Shown here: positions 61,125-64,000 of the stretch, piece after piece
How the letters are laid out: every line of letters starts with the position of its first letter
How positions within the stretch are numbered: the stretch's first letter is position 1
Notes under the pieces: generated by a model
The model's database searches: none
Seen by the model: only the letters and a program-made list of their open reading frames with translations
What the model was told of the DNA's origin: nothing
Position numbers and translations under genes: made by a program
Source: Hymenobacter cyanobacteriorum
Lineage (GTDB): Bacteria; Bacteroidota; Bacteroidia; Cytophagales; Hymenobacteraceae
Length of the DNA stretch: 64,000 nucleotides
NCBI RefSeq assembly: GCF_022631375.1
Contig: NZ_JALBGC010000001.1
Coordinates: 1,178,001-1,242,000 of the forward strand
Direction of reading: 5' to 3'

Positions 61125-62417
61125 ATGGACCTTCTCCGATTTATCACCTGCGGCAGCGTTGACGACGGCAAGAGCACGCTCATCGGCCGCCTGCTGTACG
61201 ACAGCGACTCGGTGTCGCTCGATGTGCTGGCGACGCTGGAAAAGCGCCGCGCCACCACCGGCGGCGACGTCGATTTGGCCCTGCTCACCGATGGCCTGAA
61301 GGCCGAGCGCGAGCAAGGCATTACCATCGACGTGGCGCACAAATACTTCACCACGCCGCGCCGCAAATTCATCATCACCGATGCGCCGGGCCACGTGCAA
61401 TACACCCGCAACATGGTGACCGGCACGAGCAACGCCGACCTCGCCATTGTGCTCGTAGATGCCCGCCAGGGCGTAATTGAGCAGACGCGGCGGCATACGC
61501 TGCTGGCCTCGCTGCTGGGCATTCAGCACTTTGTGCTGGCCGTGAACAAGATGGATTTGGTGGGCCACGAGGAAGTGATTTTCCAGAAAATAGTGGCCGA
61601 TTACGCGGCCATTGCCGAGCAGTTGAAGCTGCCGAGCGTGGTGGCCATTCCGCTCAGCGCGCTCAATGGCGACAACGTGGTGCGCCGTTCTACTTTCCTG
61701 CCCTGGTACCACGGCCCCAGCCTGCTGGAGCACCTTGAAAGCGTGCCGGCTACCATTGATGCCAACCCGAATGAGCCGCGCTTCCAGGTGCAGTATGTGA
61801 TTCGGCCGCAGACGGAGGAACTGCCCGACTACCGGGGCTACGCCGGCCGGATTCAGAGCGGCACCTACCGCCCGGGCGACCGGGTGCGCATCTGGCCCTC
61901 GGGTCTGGAAACGGTGATTGAGGCCATTGAGGTCAACCAATTGGAAGTGGCAGCGGCCAGTGCCCCGCAGGGTGTGGTGCTGCGGCTGCGCGATGATGTG
62001 GACGTGAGCCGGGGCGCAACCATTGTGCCCGTGAGCGCCCACCCGGCCGTGGTGCGCGAGTTGGAAGCCACCCTGTGCTGGATGGACGAGCGGCCCTTGC
62101 GTGCCGGCCGCAAGCTACTGGTGCAGCACCACGCTGCCACGGTGAAAGCGGCGGTGACCACCATCCTCCAAAAAACCAACATCGAAACTTTCGAAAGCCA
62201 GGGCACCGACGAGGCCCGGCTCAACGACATCGTGCGGGTGCGCCTGAAAACTGCCCTGCCGCTGGTGGCCGATGAGTACCGCCAGAACCGCGTGACCGGC
62301 GCCTTCATCCTGGTGGATGAGCAAACCGGGGCCACGCTGGCCGCTGGCCTTATCGCTGCCACCGACCCCGAGTATTTCACCGAGGAAGTGCCCGCCGAAG
62401 CGGTGTTTTCCATCTAG
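61125..62417 (+). CDS. cysN: Sulfate adenylyltransferase subunit 1 (GTPase)
   Basis: 430 aa. GTPase motifs: P-loop GSVDDGKST, switch region EREQGITIDVAHKYF, DAPGH, and NKMDLVG. The C-terminal part is an EF-Tu-like beta-barrel (DYRGYAGRIQSGTYRPGDRV). It lacks a fused CysC (APS kinase) domain, in line with an APS-reductase route. It begins within the inverted repeat just upstream, 4 bp after its end. Confidence 0.95.
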   Translation: MDLLRFITCGSVDDGKSTLIGRLLYDSDSVSLDVLATLEKRRATTGGDVDLALLTDGLKAEREQGITIDVAHKYFTTPRRKFIITDAPGHVQYTRNMVTGTSNADLAIVLVDARQGVIEQTRRHTLLASLLGIQHFVLAVNKMDLVGHEEVIFQKIVADYAAIAEQLKLPSVVAIPLSALNGDNVVRRSTFLPWYHGPSLLEHLESVPATIDANPNEPRFQVQYVIRPQTEELPDYRGYAGRIQSGTYRPGDRVRIWPSGLETVIEAIEVNQLEVAAASAPQGVVLRLRDDVDVSRGATIVPVSAHPAVVRELEATLCWMDERPLRAGRKLLVQHHAATVKAAVTTILQKTNIETFESQGTDEARLNDIVRVRLKTALPLVADEYRQNRVTGAFILVDEQTGATLAAGLIAATDPEYFTEEVPAEAVFSI

Positions 62418-62432
62418 TATTTGTTGAATATC

Positions 62433-63239
62433 ATGGCTGATTCCCCACTCTTTTTGCCCCGCCTGACGGTGGTGGGCGCGGGCCCCGGCGACCCTGATTT
62501 GCTGACGCTGAAAGGTGCCAAAGCCCTGGCCGCCGCCGATGTGGTGCTTTACGATGCGCTGGCCAATGATGCGCTGCTGGCGCACGTCCGGCCCGGCGTG
62601 CCGCTGATTTTCGTGGGCAAGCGCAGTGGCTTTAAGGCTTACACCCAGGAGGGTATCAACGACCTGATTGTGCAGCAGGCCTACCGCCACGGCCACGTGG
62701 TGCGGCTGAAGGGCGGCGACCCGTTCGTGTTTGGGCGGGGGCGCGAGGAAATGCTGTACGCCGAAGCCCACGGGCTGGCTACCGACTACGTGCCAGGCAT
62801 CAGCAGCGCGGTGGCGGCGGCGGGCAGCGTGGGCATTCCGGCCACGCACCGGGGCTTGAGTGAAGGCTTTCGGGTGCTGACGGCCACCACGGCCGATGAG
62901 CAGCTTTCGACAGCGCTACTCGAAGCGGCCCAGACGCCCGGCGTGACCACGATTATCCTGATGGGTATGAGCCGGCTGGCGGAAATCGCGGCGCTGTTTG
63001 CCCGCTACGGCGGGGCCGACGTTCCGGCCGCCATCATCCAGAATGGCACGCTACCCACTGCCCGCGTGGTGGCCGGCACCGTGGCCGACATTGCCACGCG
63101 GGCTAGCAGCGCCGGGCTGGGCGCGCCGGCCGTGATTGTGTTGGGCGACGTGGTGCGGCTGATGAAGCAGTCCGCCGCAGTAGATGCCAGAGGCACTGAG
63201 CTGCTACCAGAATTGCTGACTTACGCGAAAGTGGCTTAG
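62433..63239 (+). CDS. cobA: Uroporphyrinogen-III C-methyltransferase
   Basis: 268 aa from the ATG at 62433. Motifs are VVGAGPGDPDLLTLKGAKAL, DVVLYDAL, GKRSGF, VRLKGGDPFVFGRGREE and VPGISSAVAAAGSVGIPATHRG. It methylates uroporphyrinogen III to precorrin-2, the precursor of sirohaem needed by sulfite reductase, which explains its place in this operon. The upstream gap to cysN is 15 bp. The TTG at 62421 is a less likely start. Confidence 0.94.
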   Translation: MADSPLFLPRLTVVGAGPGDPDLLTLKGAKALAAADVVLYDALANDALLAHVRPGVPLIFVGKRSGFKAYTQEGINDLIVQQAYRHGHVVRLKGGDPFVFGRGREEMLYAEAHGLATDYVPGISSAVAAAGSVGIPATHRGLSEGFRVLTATTADEQLSTALLEAAQTPGVTTIILMGMSRLAEIAALFARYGGADVPAAIIQNGTLPTARVVAGTVADIATRASSAGLGAPAVIVLGDVVRLMKQSAAVDARGTELLPELLTYAKVA

Positions 63240-63290
63240 AGCATAAGTCTTTCCACCTGTCGCCTCCACCTGATTGTATCTGAACTGATT

Positions 63291-64000
63291 ATGTCCACGC
63301 TCCCCATTCTTCCACCTTACCTCGACGAGGCGCAGCTTCAGCAGCTTAGTACCGGTTTATCGGCGCAGCAGCTGGTGTGGCTGAGTGGCTATTTCTACGG
63401 CCAAGCCACCAGCGGCGGCGCGGCAGTTGCAGCTGTCGCGCCTGTCCCCACCGTGGCGGCGGCCCCGGCCGAAAAGCTGACTATCCTCTACGGCTCGCAC
63501 ACCGGCAATGGCAAGAAAGTGGCCCAGCAAGCCGCCGAGGCAGCGCGGCAGCGCGGCCTCACCGCCGAGGTGCGCGACATGAACGACTACCCTACCCGGC
63601 AGCTGGCGCAGGAGCAAAATATGCTCGTCATCGTGAGCACGCACGGCGAAGGCGAGCCGCCGATTTCAGCCGAGGAATTGCACCAGTTCCTGCACGGCCC
63701 GCGCGCGCCCAAGCTGCCGAACCTGCGCTTCGCCGTGCTGGCGCTGGGCGATACCAGCTACCTGCACTTCTGTCAGACGGGCAAGGATTTCGACCAGCGC
63801 TTGGCTGACTTGGGTGGTACTCGGCTGCTCAACCGCGTGGATGCGGACGTGGATTACCAGGTTGCCGCTGACCAGTGGATTGAGGCGGCTCTGGGGAAAA
63901 TTGCGGGAGCAACAGCCACAGTCGTTGCATCTGCAGGCACTGTAGCTGCTGTAGATACTGTGGCTGTTTCCGCCGCCTCATCCACCAATCCAATAATCCA
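63291..64000 (+). CDS. cysJ: Sulfite reductase flavoprotein subunit (CysJ-like), 3' end cut by the window
   Basis: ATG at 63291. The first ~60 residues are a helical lead-in and an Ala/Pro linker. The flavodoxin domain follows: LTILYGSHTGNGKKVAQQAAE for the FMN phosphate loop, VIVSTHGEGEPPISAEEL, and LAVLALGDTSYLHFCQTGKDFD. The frame stays open to the right edge in an Ala/Thr-rich linker, beyond which the FAD/NADPH domains are expected. It is the sixth element of the operon and supplies electrons to sulfite reductase. The haemoprotein gene would be beyond the window. Confidence 0.9.
   Translation, partial: MSTLPILPPYLDEAQLQQLSTGLSAQQLVWLSGYFYGQATSGGAAVAAVAPVPTVAAAPAEKLTILYGSHTGNGKKVAQQAAEAARQRGLTAEVRDMNDYPTRQLAQEQNMLVIVSTHGEGEPPISAEELHQFLHGPRAPKLPNLRFAVLALGDTSYLHFCQTGKDFDQRLADLGGTRLLNRVDADVDYQVAADQWIEAALGKIAGATATVVASAGTVAAVDTVAVSAASSTNPII

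Noticed and set aside
1..64000. tRNA, rRNA, integrase, transposase and plasmid origin
   Set aside because: No sequence with the needed motifs was seen on either strand; the small protein at 33433 resembles plasmid-stabilisation annotations but has no other plasmid context.

Overview
The window reads as a GC-rich member of the Bacteroidota, most like Hymenobacter (Cytophagales). The grounds are family content: a TonB-dependent receptor with a carboxypeptidase-like N-terminal domain, LytTR and 7TMR-DISM signalling proteins, DUF3857 transglutaminase-like proteins, a SHOCT protein and a group III truncated haemoglobin. Recognisable Shine-Dalgarno sites are also scarce. The genus is an inference; no rRNA gene lies in the window. 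I saw no tRNA, rRNA, CRISPR array, integrase or transposase.

Layout. 1-8600 holds a cut-off LytTR response regulator, a secreted amidohydrolase, a TPR protein, a protein with a diadenylate-cyclase-like domain, and YdeI, NTF2-like, SUFU-like and lipoprotein genes. 8624-14088 holds lpdA, an M1 peptidase, an EamA exporter, a truncated haemoglobin and a DUF4126 protein. 14265-17727 is a small signalling island: three Roadblock/LC7-type proteins, a membrane protein with an extracytoplasmic carboxypeptidase-regulatory-like domain, an AT-rich spacer with two operator-like palindromes, and a Crp/Fnr regulator. 17920-22691 encodes 2-oxoglutarate dehydrogenase E2 and E1; its E3 partner may be the lpdA product 8 kb away. 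27446-32967 is a haem-type uptake locus (TonB receptor, binding lipoprotein, permease, ATPase). 33776-42262 holds an S9 peptidase, a hybrid kinase with thirteen 21-residue coiled-coil repeats, and a 7TMR-DISM kinase with a LuxR-type regulator. 42277-50169 is mixed: FUSC, bestrophin, RidA, a secreted double TonB-C protein, a second cyclase-like protein and a DUF4442 protein. 50341-58589 holds two DUF3857 proteins (one with lost catalytic residues), a PPC-domain protein, and an ECF sigma / membrane anti-sigma-like / DUF4097-like operon.

58797-64000 is an assimilatory sulfate reduction operon (cysH, cysD, cysN, cobA, cysJ). Its leader combines a SAM-I-like riboswitch, a short ORF with three consecutive Cys codons, and a possible terminator. 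This is the most interesting regulatory unit in the window.

Across the window lies a family of about twelve long palindromic intergenic elements in three sequence subtypes, with arms of about 25-35 bp. All three gaps of the haem operon contain one, and two members are inverted copies of each other including their loops. Two further inverted-repeat types occur at 47534-47716 and 60970-61120.
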